Source: Denitratisoma oestradiolicum (GTDB taxonomy: Bacteria; Pseudomonadota; Gammaproteobacteria; Burkholderiales; Rhodocyclaceae). Taken from it: 64,000 nt of DNA. Where the stretch lies: assembly GCF_902813185.1 (NCBI RefSeq), contig NZ_LR778301.1, forward strand, positions 2,790,001 through 2,854,000. Direction: 5' to 3'. Within the stretch, counting starts at the first letter, position 1. Each line of letters opens with the position of its first letter. Made by a program: the position numbers and the translations under genes. Shown one piece after another: positions 52,857 through 62,278 of this stretch. The notes under the pieces are model-generated. The model made no database searches, was not told the origin of the DNA, and was given only the letters and a program-made list of their open reading frames with translations.

Positions 52857-53716
52857 TTCTTCTCCAACCGATCGCGCGCGTGGTCTTCGCGGATAACTTG
52901 GTATTGAGCAACGATTCGCTGCAACGCTTCCCGTTTGAGTTGGTTCTGCCGATCGTTGCGCCAATCGGTACGGACGTCCTCGACAACAGTAGCAAAATTT
53001 GGTGTATGCGGTGCCTTCCGCGCCTGAAGCTGCACAAGATGCCAGCCATAGCCGGAGCGGATCGGCCCAGACCACCTTCCGACTGATAACGAAAACAGAA
53101 CTTGTGCGAATGCGCTCTCACCGAAGCTACGCGTAACCTCATCTCGATCTTCGAGCGCAAAGTTCAAGCGACCCGGGAAGGAATCGCCCGATGGCACGAA
53201 GGAAGAGTCTTTCGAGGCGTTCAAACGTGCGAGCGCCTCAACCGCCCGGTCGCGCGCCTTAGCGTCGCCACCCTGATCAGGAGAGAAATAGATGTGGCTA
53301 AACGAAACCCTCTCGGGCACGATGTAGCGCGACGAATGTTCATCGAAATAGGCCCGGAGCTGCTGCTTGGTCGGTTCGACACCATAGCTGTCACCATCAC
53401 CCAGGAATTCCATTTTTTGGATGATTCGCCGCCTGATGATTTCGTCGTCATTGCCCAGACCCATCGCGGTTCCTTGGCGATAGAGCGCTTCGTCCTGGAT
53501 GTACCGGCCGATCAGATATTCCAGTCGATCCGACGGCGGCATGCTGCCAAATTGCTGCACGTAACGATCCGTAAGCCTCTTCACAACCGCATCGGAAACA
53601 ACGATGCGTTGTGGATCAGTCGTTCGCGCGTGGAGCGAGGCTGCGGCGTAGAGCAGACAGCCGAAGAAAAGAAAGTGGACGACGGGTTCGCGGATCAGAT
53701 TCGATATGAGGCGCAT
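52853..53716 (-). CDS. Parvulin-type peptidyl-prolyl isomerase, membrane-anchored
   Basis: A 287-residue protein with an N-terminal hydrophobic anchor (VVHFLFFGCLLYAAASL) and a periplasmic PPIase of the SurA/PrsA parvulin type: VSFSHIYFSPDQGG, FGESAFAQVLFSLSVGRWSGPIRSGYGWHLVQL. The upstream helical part is like SurA chaperone regions. It starts three bases after the DUF3604 stop and overlaps the HupE start, so it is the middle gene of the operon that the IS insertion interrupts; expression may be lost unless an internal promoter exists. Confidence 0.88.
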   Translation of the reverse strand: MRLISNLIREPVVHFLFFGCLLYAAASLHARTTDPQRIVVSDAVVKRLTDRYVQQFGSMPPSDRLEYLIGRYIQDEALYRQGTAMGLGNDDEIIRRRIIQKMEFLGDGDSYGVEPTKQQLRAYFDEHSSRYIVPERVSFSHIYFSPDQGGDAKARDRAVEALARLNASKDSSFVPSGDSFPGRLNFALEDRDEVTRSFGESAFAQVLFSLSVGRWSGPIRSGYGWHLVQLQARKAPHTPNFATVVEDVRTDWRNDRQNQLKREALQRIVAQYQVIREDHARDRLEKK

Positions 53717-53719
53717 ATA

Positions 53720-55343
53720 TCAAAGCTTTTCCGGCATATACCAGATCGGTGAAGACCAGGCCCGCTCCTGCAACGTGGCCGGGCTGCTTTTCGGCAGTGG
53801 CAGCTGATAGCGTGCAGCCAGAATCGTCGACCAGCGCGGAGTCGGAATTTCGATTACCCGGACATAGAAGACTGCGGGCTGTGCCGCATCAAAGGTCGGA
53901 TCGGTCCATTCAGTTGCGAGCTGCACCGCGCCGATGTCGTTGCGGTAGGTCGCCGTATTGAGATCGACTGTATTGCCGACAGGAGGCGCCTTACCAGTCG
54001 TAGGATTGACACGGCGCCCATTTGACAGCGCAACATCAAAAACGCGCTCGCGCTGCTGGTCGCCATCCAGCCAGACCTTCACGATCTGCACCCGGTCGAG
54101 ATTTGCGCCGTTCGGGTCCTTGGCCGCCCAGATAAGTAACCGCGGCGCCGCAGTATTTTTCGCCCGCGCCGGCAGATCTGACCCCATCGGCACTCCCCTG
54201 GCATAGGCGTTCCGCACCCAGTTATCTCGCTGCATCAAGCCATTCGGATAGTCCCAACCGCCGAACAGCCGGACCTTGATGCGCGTGCCAGAAGTCGAAA
54301 ATGTCTCCCGTCGGCGCATCGCCGCATAGATGGACGGCCTGTCATTTCGTTCGGCCCATACGCCGGTCAGCCCGCCCGAGCCCAAGATAAGCGGCGGCGG
54401 GTTCATCGCAGCTGGCTCCTGCAGCAGAAATTGCGCTTCCTTCCTTGAAGGGGGATTCACGTCGGGATCGAACCCGAACGCCAAAATGAGCGCATTCTCG
54501 GCCGATGTCGTAAGCCCATTGTGAAAGTCGGTGCCGCCGACTGCCCCAAATTTGTAGGGATTGACGCCGGTGCGGCGCTGAATCAAAAGCCCGCGACCAA
54601 GCGCATCCCGTACGTAGCTCCCCGGCGGTGAGCCTTTGAGATCGAGCCGCGGCACTAGACGGTCCATCACCTCGAAATTAGCGAACTCGTCTGCCGGCGA
54701 CATTGCCGGCATGGTTTCTGACTGCCCCTTGCCCTGAGCAATCTCATTGAGCGGCTCATTGGCGGCCCGGCGACGGGCATAGTCGGCGCTGATCTGCCTG
54801 CCATCGCTGTCCGTCCAGGCCCACATGTTGCCTTCGCTGGCATTGCCGTTATGAGGAATCGCAAGCGCCTCGATGCCCTGCGCACGATTGGCTTCTAGGT
54901 AGGACCACAGGTCCTCCGGTCGCAGCGAGTCCGTTGCGCTGAACGGCATCGGCGCCGTGTCGCCTCGGAAAATCACGTTCCGGTGGAGATTGTAGCGATC
55001 CTGCGGATGAGAGGTCCATTCATAGCCGATGAAGGTCGTAAACTTACCAGGCCGGTAATTGGCGTTGGCCATGGCGATTTGTCGGCCCCACTCAGAACGC
55101 ATTACATCTTTGGTGTAGGGTGTCTGAAGTACCGGGGACTTCTTCAACGATCGCATTGCAGCTTCGCCTTGGTCGCGGCGGTCGGTAACGACTGCAATCT
55201 GCTCCCGATAAAGTCGGCCGAATTCGCTGAGAGAAAGATAGCTGTTCGGATCATCGAGTTGGTTGAGCACACCCATGAATTCGGCGTGATCCGTGACAGC
55301 CAAGAAATCGAGCGGATCATGACGCTGAACCTTCATTCCCAGA
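53720..55343 (-). pseudogene. DUF3604 gene, 3' part cut off by IS1595 copy 3
   Basis: C-terminal part, about 540 residues, of a DUF3604 protein: HDPLDFLAVTDHAEFMGVLN, then RPGKFTTFIGYEWTSHPQ, and a long conserved body. The reading from ATG 55336 is only an internal Met. Joining across the insertion by removing one target duplication restores ...IDYLGMKVQRHD... in frame with the part at 56383-56653, giving an intact protein of about 630 residues. The gene was therefore whole until the insertion. DUF3604 proteins have a PHP-like metal-binding motif (DTHLHT and TDHAE) and unknown activity. Confidence 0.9.
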
Positions 55344-56382
55344 TCTGATTACCGACAAGTCTCAGCCGGCTCACGTAGTGAGCCAGTAAGGGTTTGAAAA
55401 TAGTGCAGACATTGAGACGGAGGTCTGCCATGAAAAATCGGGTGCAATTTCAACAAGGGCAGTCGATGGCCGAGTTTATGGAACTGTACGGAACGGAGGC
55501 GAAATGCGAGACGGCGCTGGTCGAACAGCGTTGGCCCTCGGGATTCGTCTGTCCGTGCTGCCGGGACACCCGGCACTCCCGTTTTGAGAGAGGTGGAAAA
55601 AGGCTGTGGCAATGCCATCGCTGCCGCCACCAAGTGAGCGTCACCGCCGGAACGATCTTCGAGAACACCAAACTGCCCTTGACCAAGTGGTTCCTGTCCA
55701 TGTTCTTCATGACCCAGTCCAAGAACAACATCTCGGCGCTGTCGTTGAAGCGCCACCTCGGCGTCAGCTACGACACTGCTTGGCTGCTCAAGCACAAGCT
55801 GATGGCGGTGATGGGCGATGCCGAGGCCGGTCGGGCGCTGGATGTTCGTGTCGAGATCGACGACGCTTATCTTGGCGGTGCCCGTGCCGGCAAGGTGGGC
55901 CGGGGTTCCGAGAATAAGGTACCGTTCGTGGCGGCGGTGGAAACGACCGCCGATGGTCGGCCTCTTTTCGTCCGTTTCGACCCCATGCCTTTCACTCACG
56001 AGCGGATCGACGCCTGGGCCAGCAAGACGCTGGCGCCGACCACCCACGCGTTGTCGGATGGCTTGCCGAGTTTCTCGGTATTGGCGAATTCGGTCGAGAC
56101 ACACGAGGCCATCGTGGTCGGCTCCGGCAAGCAGGCGGCCCAGCATCCAAAGTTCCGCTGGGTGAATACCTTGATCTCGAATTTCAAGACCGCTCTGTCG
56201 GGAACCTATCATGCCTTCCGCTTCGCCAAATACGCCAAGCGCTATTTCGCCGAGTACGCCTACCGCTTCAACCGCCGATTCGATCTCCGAACCATCGTCG
56301 TGAGCCTCATCAGTGATTGCGCCAGGATGCTGCCGCACAATGAAAGCGCGATTAGGTTGGCTGAGACTCATCGGTAATCAGA
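55344..56382 (+). mobile_element. IS1595-family insertion sequence, copy 3 (1039 bp)
   Basis: Same terminal repeats as the other copies, flanked by TTCCCAGA (55336-55343 and 56383-56390). It lies inside the DUF3604 gene, in the opposite orientation to that gene. Confidence 0.95.
55430..56377 (+). CDS. IS1595-family transposase, copy 3
   Basis: Intact 315-residue product. It differs from the other copies by two residues (QSMAEF for LSMAEF, and WFLSMFF for WFLAMFF), so it is the most diverged of the three. Confidence 0.93.
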   Translation: MKNRVQFQQGQSMAEFMELYGTEAKCETALVEQRWPSGFVCPCCRDTRHSRFERGGKRLWQCHRCRHQVSVTAGTIFENTKLPLTKWFLSMFFMTQSKNNISALSLKRHLGVSYDTAWLLKHKLMAVMGDAEAGRALDVRVEIDDAYLGGARAGKVGRGSENKVPFVAAVETTADGRPLFVRFDPMPFTHERIDAWASKTLAPTTHALSDGLPSFSVLANSVETHEAIVVGSGKQAAQHPKFRWVNTLISNFKTALSGTYHAFRFAKYAKRYFAEYAYRFNRRFDLRTIVVSLISDCARMLPHNESAIRLAETHR

Positions 56383-56653
56383 TTCCCAGATAATCGATGA
56401 GCTTCCCTTGGGCGAACCGATAGGCCATGTCCGGATCCGTCCGTGAGGCGCTGAAACCGTAGGCGTCGAACGAATAGGAGGTGTGCAGGTGTGTGTCTCC
56501 GAACAACGCCCGGCGGTCCTCTGGGCTAAGCCCGTCCTTATTTATCTCTGGGGCTGGCGCGCGTGCGTCCGGATTCAGCGCCGTTGTTTCTTCCGGGGGC
56601 ATAGAACAGGCCAACAAGAGGGCCGCGGATCCAGTCAGCAATAACCAACGCAT
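56383..56653 (-). pseudogene. DUF3604 gene, 5' part (lipoprotein signal and metal motif)
   Basis: The first 90 residues. MRWLLLTGSAALLLACSMPP has a lipobox (LLAC), so the intact protein would be a lipoprotein. FGDTHLHTSYSFDAYGF is the start of the DUF3604 metal-binding region. The frame runs into the IS and stops after DYLGI. Confidence 0.9.
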
Positions 56654-56753
56654 TGGCTTTCACTCCTTTCTGATTTGATGCACCAATAAGTGGATTACCA
56701 TATTTACAAATCATGGTGCTGACAGAGATTTATGCGGTTCTCAATAGCAACGA

Positions 56754-57548
56754 TCATCCACGCTGTGATGAAATATTCCCTCCGTCCACCACAATCTCAG
56801 CAGCAGTGATGTAGCTAGCCTCGTCGGACAAGAGAAAGCGCACCACACGACCGATTTCTTCCGGTGCCCCCAGTCTGCCGAGCTGGATACGTTTTTCATA
56901 AGTGCCTTTTGGCAATGTATCGAAAGAGGGTTGCACCATTGGCGTGAGGATCACGCCAGGAGAAATCGAATTAACGCGAATACCATCGTTACCCAGGTAA
57001 TCCGCCAGGGAGCGCACCAGAGACAGCACACCTCCTTTTGCGGCGGTATAGATCGGATTGATCCCGTTGCCCAGGGTAGCGTTGATGGAGGCGAAGGCGA
57101 GGATCGCAGAACCTGGATTGGCCTTCAGGTCCGGATGCAAGGCCTGCACCAGTAAGGCCAGCGGACGCAGGAGAATGTTGATGCCCCTATCCCAATTTTC
57201 CGGGGTTACGCCAGCCAGAGAGCCGGTGTCGACGATACCCGCGGCGTGCGCAAGACCACCGAGAGTACCCAAGGCCTGACGCGATTTTTCGATGGCGGCG
57301 GGGTAGCCTGTCGGATCGCCGATATCCAGTCCCAGGCCGATGGTGGCCACACCGTACTGATTGCGGATTTCTTCGGCCACGGCAAGCGCCCGGCTTTCGT
57401 TGATGTCCCAGATCGCCACCGGCCGGCCGACTAGGGCCAGGGCATGAGCGGATGCCCGCCCCAAGCCGGAGGCCCCGCCAGTGATGATGATGCCGGTAGA
57501 CGGTGCCCCGAGCGCAGGTTGCAGGTTCATGTCTGTCTTTAAGTTCAT
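56754..57548 (-). CDS. Short-chain dehydrogenase/reductase
   Basis: A classical SDR of 264 residues with TGGASGLGRASAHAL, a WDIN acidic end of beta-2 suggesting NAD+ preference, and the catalytic YTAAKGG. The C-terminus (GRLGAPEEIGRVVRFLLSDEASYITAAEIVVDGG) is typical. ATG 57548 has GGGA six bases upstream. Downstream of TonB receptor D on the same strand. A truncated relative lies at 40170. Confidence 0.9.
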   Translation of the reverse strand: MNLKTDMNLQPALGAPSTGIIITGGASGLGRASAHALALVGRPVAIWDINESRALAVAEEIRNQYGVATIGLGLDIGDPTGYPAAIEKSRQALGTLGGLAHAAGIVDTGSLAGVTPENWDRGINILLRPLALLVQALHPDLKANPGSAILAFASINATLGNGINPIYTAAKGGVLSLVRSLADYLGNDGIRVNSISPGVILTPMVQPSFDTLPKGTYEKRIQLGRLGAPEEIGRVVRFLLSDEASYITAAEIVVDGGNISSQRG

Positions 57549-57622
57549 GAAGTATCCCAAGCATTGCTGTGAAAACAAAAAGACACTGCAGCGCATATTG
57601 CCGCAGTGTCGTCATCGTGGCA

Positions 57623-60070
57623 TCAGTAGTTGTAGATTAGATCGATACCATAGGTACGCGGCTCACCCCAGGTGGCAACAGCGTTGGCTGTCTGATTGGG
57701 ATAAGTAAAAACGCTGTACTTCTTGTCAGTCAGATTCTTGCCCCACAGCGCCACCGTCAGGTCGCCGTTGCTACCCGGCCCCACCTTAATCCGGGACAGG
57801 GCCAGACGTCCACTCCACACGGTAAAGGCCGGAGTTATGAAGCCGCTCAGAGGCAACGCTCCCGTCACGTCGATGGGCGTGGATGACGCATCCCGATGGG
57901 ACACCGTAAGATTGGCGTCCAGCGTACCGGGCAGGCCCATCTCCGGGAAGCGGTAGTCCATCCCGACCGAATAGGCGATTTTGGGCACGATCAGTTTGCG
58001 CGAGGCATGCACATCCAAGCCTGTCGTCAGGTCCTTAAACTTGGTGAATTTATGGTCCAGCCAGGCAATATTGGCATTAAAACGCAAACCATCCGTCACC
58101 GCCGCCATCATGTCCAGTTCCACTCCGTGGTAGGTGGAGCCACCCACGTTCTGGATCACCCAAAACGGGCTGCCGTCGGACAGATAGGAAGGAACGGCCT
58201 GCTGCTGATTCACATACTTGCTCTGGAATACGGCCAAGTTGGTGCGCAGGCGGCGATTGAGGAACTCACCCTTCATGCCCAGTTCTGTCGAGGTCAGGGT
58301 TTCAGGATCGTAGCCAGTGGAGAACACCGTCGCCGACCCAGCCTGAGAGTCGAAGCCGCCGCTGGTGTAGCCTTTGGCGACCTTCAGATAAGTCATCAGA
58401 CTTTCATCCCAGTGGTAGTTAAGCGACAGGCTCGGTGTGGACTTGGAGAAAGTCCGGTCCCCGACCGCGCCCCGAAAGGCATCCGGCGAAACGAACAGGG
58501 GCCCTGGGAAGGCCGGGGTAGCCACCCCCGGTGATACGGGTACCACAAAGGCAGTCGCCGCACCCCGACCAACGTTGTAACCGATGGCCTTGCGATGGTC
58601 CTGGGTGTAACGCAGACCGGGCACGACTTCCAGCTTGCGTGACAGGATGTCGGGGCGCCAGGAAATCTGGCCAAAGAGCGCAACCGACGTGTTGTGGGTG
58701 GATGAGATTCCCAGGTTCTCCAGGGCGATGCTATCAAGGCCTGCCAAGTAAGCCGGGGCGCCATAGGCCGCGACTAAAAAGTCACCAAACCTGGGATAGT
58801 AGGAAAACACCGAAGGGCCGACATTCTGATGACCCTTGTCAAGGGAATAATAGATGCCCGTGGTGTATTTGAAATTGGGGCTGGTTTCGCCGAGCAGTTG
58901 GAATTCCTGCGACCACGATTCGTTGAAAATGGTAAACGGATTGTATTTCCCGTCGAGTTGCGTCGATCCCAGCACCTTGAACGGCGCGGTTCCGGCGAAT
59001 ACGTCCACGCCGCTCGCATAAGCGGTGTAATCGACGGCATTGGAGGTATCGACCTTGCGATAGCCGGTAATGGAGCGGAAGGTCATTGACGGATTGACTT
59101 CCCATTCGATATTCAGGGTATGCCCCTCCGCCTTGTTTCTATTTTTCGGAATCGAATAGGGGAAGTACAACGATGTTTGTCTCTCGGGGCTGCATGCCTT
59201 CACATACGCTGCGAGACGCGGATCGCTGCCGCCGGTGACCGTATTGGTCAGTGCTGGTACCAAACCAGGAGCAGTACATTGAGGAAAGGTGTCATAGGAT
59301 TTGGTGAGTGCCGTATCGTAGCCATAATCTACGGTCACGTTGTTCGACGGCTTCCAGCGCACATCAAGGCGCCAAGCATCGGCCGTCTTTTCCCCGAACT
59401 TGACGCCACCGGGGGCGGAGTTCTTTATCCCTTCGTTGTCGCGATCGGTATGGAGATAGGATATCTTCGCAGCCAATTCCTCCGTCAGGGGTACATTGAC
59501 GATAGTCTTGGAGAGAAGCTGGCCCCGCTCCGCGAAAGTCAATTGCTGCTTGAAGGTGAACTCACCCAAAACCGGCTTGGCCGTGTAGAGATTGAGCGCT
59601 CCACCGGTTGCATTGCGCCCAGAAAGTACCCCTTGCGGCCCCTTTAGGATTTCCATCCGCTCCAGATCTGCAGCAGCCACATTGAGCCCCGCCATCTGCG
59701 AAATATAAATGCCATTAACATGAACCGCAAGGGGCAGCGGTGTAGCTATTGAAACATTATTGCCAACGATGCCGCGTATGGAAGGGTAAATCGTTTCGGC
59801 GCTACCTGGAAAAGGCACCAGTGACAACCCAGGCACGGCGGCACCGAGGTCCGTCAAGGTGACGATATTTTTCTTTTCCAGCATCTTGGCATCCAGGGAC
59901 TGAACCGAAATCGGTACATCCTGAAGATTCTCCGCCCGCTTCTGGGCGGTGACGATGACTTCCTCTAACTGGGTGTCGGCAGCATGGGCGCCGCTCATGC
60001 CCAGTACCATCAGGCTGGACACAAGGAAGGGGATGGGACGAATCGAAAAACACTGACCTTTGCGTTGCAT
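57623..60070 (-). CDS. TonB-dependent receptor D
   Basis: An 815-residue outer-membrane receptor with signal peptide (IPFLVSSLMVLGMSGAHA), TonB box (LEEVIVTAQKRAENLQDVP), plug (LKGPQGVLSGRNATGGALN) and barrel ending GIDLIYNY. It belongs to another subgroup than receptors A-C (LERMEILKGPQGVL against LERVEVLRGPQGTL), so it probably takes a different substrate. GGAGAGG lies before ATG 60070. Confidence 0.92.
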   Translation of the reverse strand: MQRKGQCFSIRPIPFLVSSLMVLGMSGAHAADTQLEEVIVTAQKRAENLQDVPISVQSLDAKMLEKKNIVTLTDLGAAVPGLSLVPFPGSAETIYPSIRGIVGNNVSIATPLPLAVHVNGIYISQMAGLNVAAADLERMEILKGPQGVLSGRNATGGALNLYTAKPVLGEFTFKQQLTFAERGQLLSKTIVNVPLTEELAAKISYLHTDRDNEGIKNSAPGGVKFGEKTADAWRLDVRWKPSNNVTVDYGYDTALTKSYDTFPQCTAPGLVPALTNTVTGGSDPRLAAYVKACSPERQTSLYFPYSIPKNRNKAEGHTLNIEWEVNPSMTFRSITGYRKVDTSNAVDYTAYASGVDVFAGTAPFKVLGSTQLDGKYNPFTIFNESWSQEFQLLGETSPNFKYTTGIYYSLDKGHQNVGPSVFSYYPRFGDFLVAAYGAPAYLAGLDSIALENLGISSTHNTSVALFGQISWRPDILSRKLEVVPGLRYTQDHRKAIGYNVGRGAATAFVVPVSPGVATPAFPGPLFVSPDAFRGAVGDRTFSKSTPSLSLNYHWDESLMTYLKVAKGYTSGGFDSQAGSATVFSTGYDPETLTSTELGMKGEFLNRRLRTNLAVFQSKYVNQQQAVPSYLSDGSPFWVIQNVGGSTYHGVELDMMAAVTDGLRFNANIAWLDHKFTKFKDLTTGLDVHASRKLIVPKIAYSVGMDYRFPEMGLPGTLDANLTVSHRDASSTPIDVTGALPLSGFITPAFTVWSGRLALSRIKVGPGSNGDLTVALWGKNLTDKKYSVFTYPNQTANAVATWGEPRTYGIDLIYNY

Positions 60071-60204
60071 ACTTCCTCTCCTTTTTATCAACGTACATAA
60101 CGTCTGATATTTATTGTCGCGAACAAACAGAAACTACAGGGATGAAGCTCAAGCGGTACTGCAACTACCAAATGCTCAGGGTGTCGTCGTCAAGAATGGC
60201 CATG

Positions 60205-61257
60205 TCACTCGTCCATCTTGATCACGATTTTCGCGAACCCTCTGGAGAAAAGATCATCGATAGCCCGTGGGTAATGACTCAAGGGATGGACGCGCTGGAT
60301 CAGTGATCCAAGATCTATGCGGCGGGACATCCGAATGGCCTTTGGAAACATGCCTGCGCCCATGATCATGCCGTGCAGGTGCTTCTGGTCCCAGTAAAAC
60401 TGGCTGTGCAGATTGACGGGCAGAACAGGGTCCTTGCCATACATGGCGAAGTACACACCATTACCGTCGCGGGCCAGCAGATCGAGGGTCAAGTGGGCGG
60501 CGGACATCGCGCCCGTGCCTTCCAGAACGCAGTTGTACTTGCCGCCTGCGGCGGTAATCGCCTGCTCAACCACGCCTTCGTCACGCGGATCGAACACATG
60601 GTCGGCACCCAGACGTCGCGCCAGTTCACGCTTCTCCTCCACGAGGTCGAATACTGTGATGTCGGATGCTCCGGATAGCCGCGCCAACTGGACCAGCATC
60701 AAACCGATACCTCCGGCACCCATGATCGCCACCGACTTTCCCCAGGAAAACCCCGCCTGTTCGGCAGCGCCCAGGGCAATCGTCAGGGGTTCGATCAGGC
60801 AGGCGGTCAACAGGTCTTGTTGTTCCGGTAGCTTGAAAACCTGGGTCACGTGGAAACAGGCATATTCGGCAAAGCCGTTCATGCAGAACTGCACATTAGC
60901 GCAGAGATTTTCATGGCCGCTGCGGCATTGATCGCAGCTATAGCAGTACCTGGCATAGTTGGCGATGACCTTCTCACCTTCGCGGTAACCGTAAGCCGCA
61001 GCCTTGGGGCCGACCTTGTCGATAATGCCGGATAACTCATGACCGAACGGCATCGGCAGCATGGACCGGGTCATTTGTTCGAATTCCCCCAGATGTCCCG
61101 TTAGGGTATGAGCATCCGAGCCGCAGATAGACGAGTAGATAACCTTGATACGTATCTCGTCATCGGCCGGTTCGGGAAGGGGGACCTCCCGAGCCTCGAC
61201 GGTTCCCATCGTTTGCGCGTCGAAATCACGAACCGCAGTAATGAATAGCTGTTTCAT
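60205..61257 (-). CDS. Zinc-dependent alcohol dehydrogenase (MDR family)
   Basis: A 350-residue medium-chain dehydrogenase. It has catalytic zinc ligands in YSSICGSDAH and FGHELSG, the structural zinc Cys cluster CYSCDQCRSGHENLC, and the NAD-binding GAGGIGLMLVQLA. Of the sorbitol/threonine-dehydrogenase-like group. ATG 61257 has GGAG upstream. It follows the transketolase genes by 54 bases, so it may oxidise a hydroxy group before or after C-C cleavage. Confidence 0.92.
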   Translation of the reverse strand: MKQLFITAVRDFDAQTMGTVEAREVPLPEPADDEIRIKVIYSSICGSDAHTLTGHLGEFEQMTRSMLPMPFGHELSGIIDKVGPKAAAYGYREGEKVIANYARYCYSCDQCRSGHENLCANVQFCMNGFAEYACFHVTQVFKLPEQQDLLTACLIEPLTIALGAAEQAGFSWGKSVAIMGAGGIGLMLVQLARLSGASDITVFDLVEEKRELARRLGADHVFDPRDEGVVEQAITAAGGKYNCVLEGTGAMSAAHLTLDLLARDGNGVYFAMYGKDPVLPVNLHSQFYWDQKHLHGMIMGAGMFPKAIRMSRRIDLGSLIQRVHPLSHYPRAIDDLFSRGFAKIVIKMDE

Positions 61258-61311
61258 GAAGGCTCTCCAGGGCGTAGGCGCTATGTACGGGTACGAATGC
61301 CTCCCCACCAG

Positions 61312-62277
61312 TCAGCGACAGAACTCGCGCACTGTCTTTGCGATGCCAGTGCCGTCAAAACCATAATGAGGGTAGATCTCCTCCGGATAGCCAAAGCTGA
61401 TGAACTCGTCGGGAATGCCGATCTTCTTCAGCCGCGCCGGCACGCCCGCTTCCATGAGTACGTCGGCGACGATACTGCCCAGGCCGCCCAGGATGTTGTG
61501 GTCCTCCACGGTGACGAGGGTGCCGGTCTTCTTCGCCGCACGGACGATGGCATCCTTGTCGATGGGTTTGATGGTGTGCATGTCGATCACACCCACGCTC
61601 AGCCCCTCCACCTGCAACGTCAGCGCTGCCCGCAGGCTGTTATAGACCCCGGTGCCAGTGGCGATGAGGGTGACATCGCTGCCCTCCCGCACTTCGATGG
61701 CCTTGCCGATCACGTAGTCGTAGTCGGCGTTGTAGACCTCGGGCTCCTCGCCGCGTGGAATGCGGATATAGATGGGACCCGGCCAAGTGAGTGAAGCCTC
61801 CAGCATCTTGACGCACTGCGCGGCATCGCTGGGCGCAATCATCGTCATATTAGGGATGGCGTTCATCACCCCGAATTCCACGATGGTGTTGTGGGTGGGA
61901 CCATAGCCGGAGGACAAGCCGCCGTGGGTGCCGATGAGCCGCACGGGCAGGTCGTTGTAGGCCAGGTCGTTATGGATCTGGTCCAGGGCGCGCACGCAGA
62001 GGAAGGGGCCGAAGGTTTGACCGAAGGGGATGTAGCCCTTTTTCGCCAGGCCAGCCGCCACTGTGACCAGATTCATCTCGGCAATGCCCACGTCGAGCAC
62101 ACGGTTCGGATATTGGTCGTACATCTCGCGCAAGGGACCCGATTTACCAGTTCCGTCCGAATTGATGTAACAGACCTTGGGATTTTCCTTTACCAGCTGG
62201 ACCATTTTTTTCGTCACCAGGTCCTTTGCGTTCATCATGGCCGCAATGTCGGTAATATTGAATGTGAATCCACCCAT
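61312..62277 (-). CDS. Transketolase, C-terminal subunit
   Basis: A 321-residue subunit holding the Pyr and C-terminal domains: VCYINSDGTGKSGPL, the catalytic Glu region in RVLDVGIAEMNLVTVAAGLA, and LIGTHGGLSSGYGPTHN. It pairs with the N-terminal subunit one base upstream. Such two-gene transketolases are common in catabolic or dihydroxyacetone/ketol-transferring pathways and need not serve the pentose phosphate pathway. Confidence 0.92.
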   Translation of the reverse strand: MGGFTFNITDIAAMMNAKDLVTKKMVQLVKENPKVCYINSDGTGKSGPLREMYDQYPNRVLDVGIAEMNLVTVAAGLAKKGYIPFGQTFGPFLCVRALDQIHNDLAYNDLPVRLIGTHGGLSSGYGPTHNTIVEFGVMNAIPNMTMIAPSDAAQCVKMLEASLTWPGPIYIRIPRGEEPEVYNADYDYVIGKAIEVREGSDVTLIATGTGVYNSLRAALTLQVEGLSVGVIDMHTIKPIDKDAIVRAAKKTGTLVTVEDHNILGGLGSIVADVLMEAGVPARLKKIGIPDEFISFGYPEEIYPHYGFDGTGIAKTVREFCR

Positions 62278-62278
62278 G

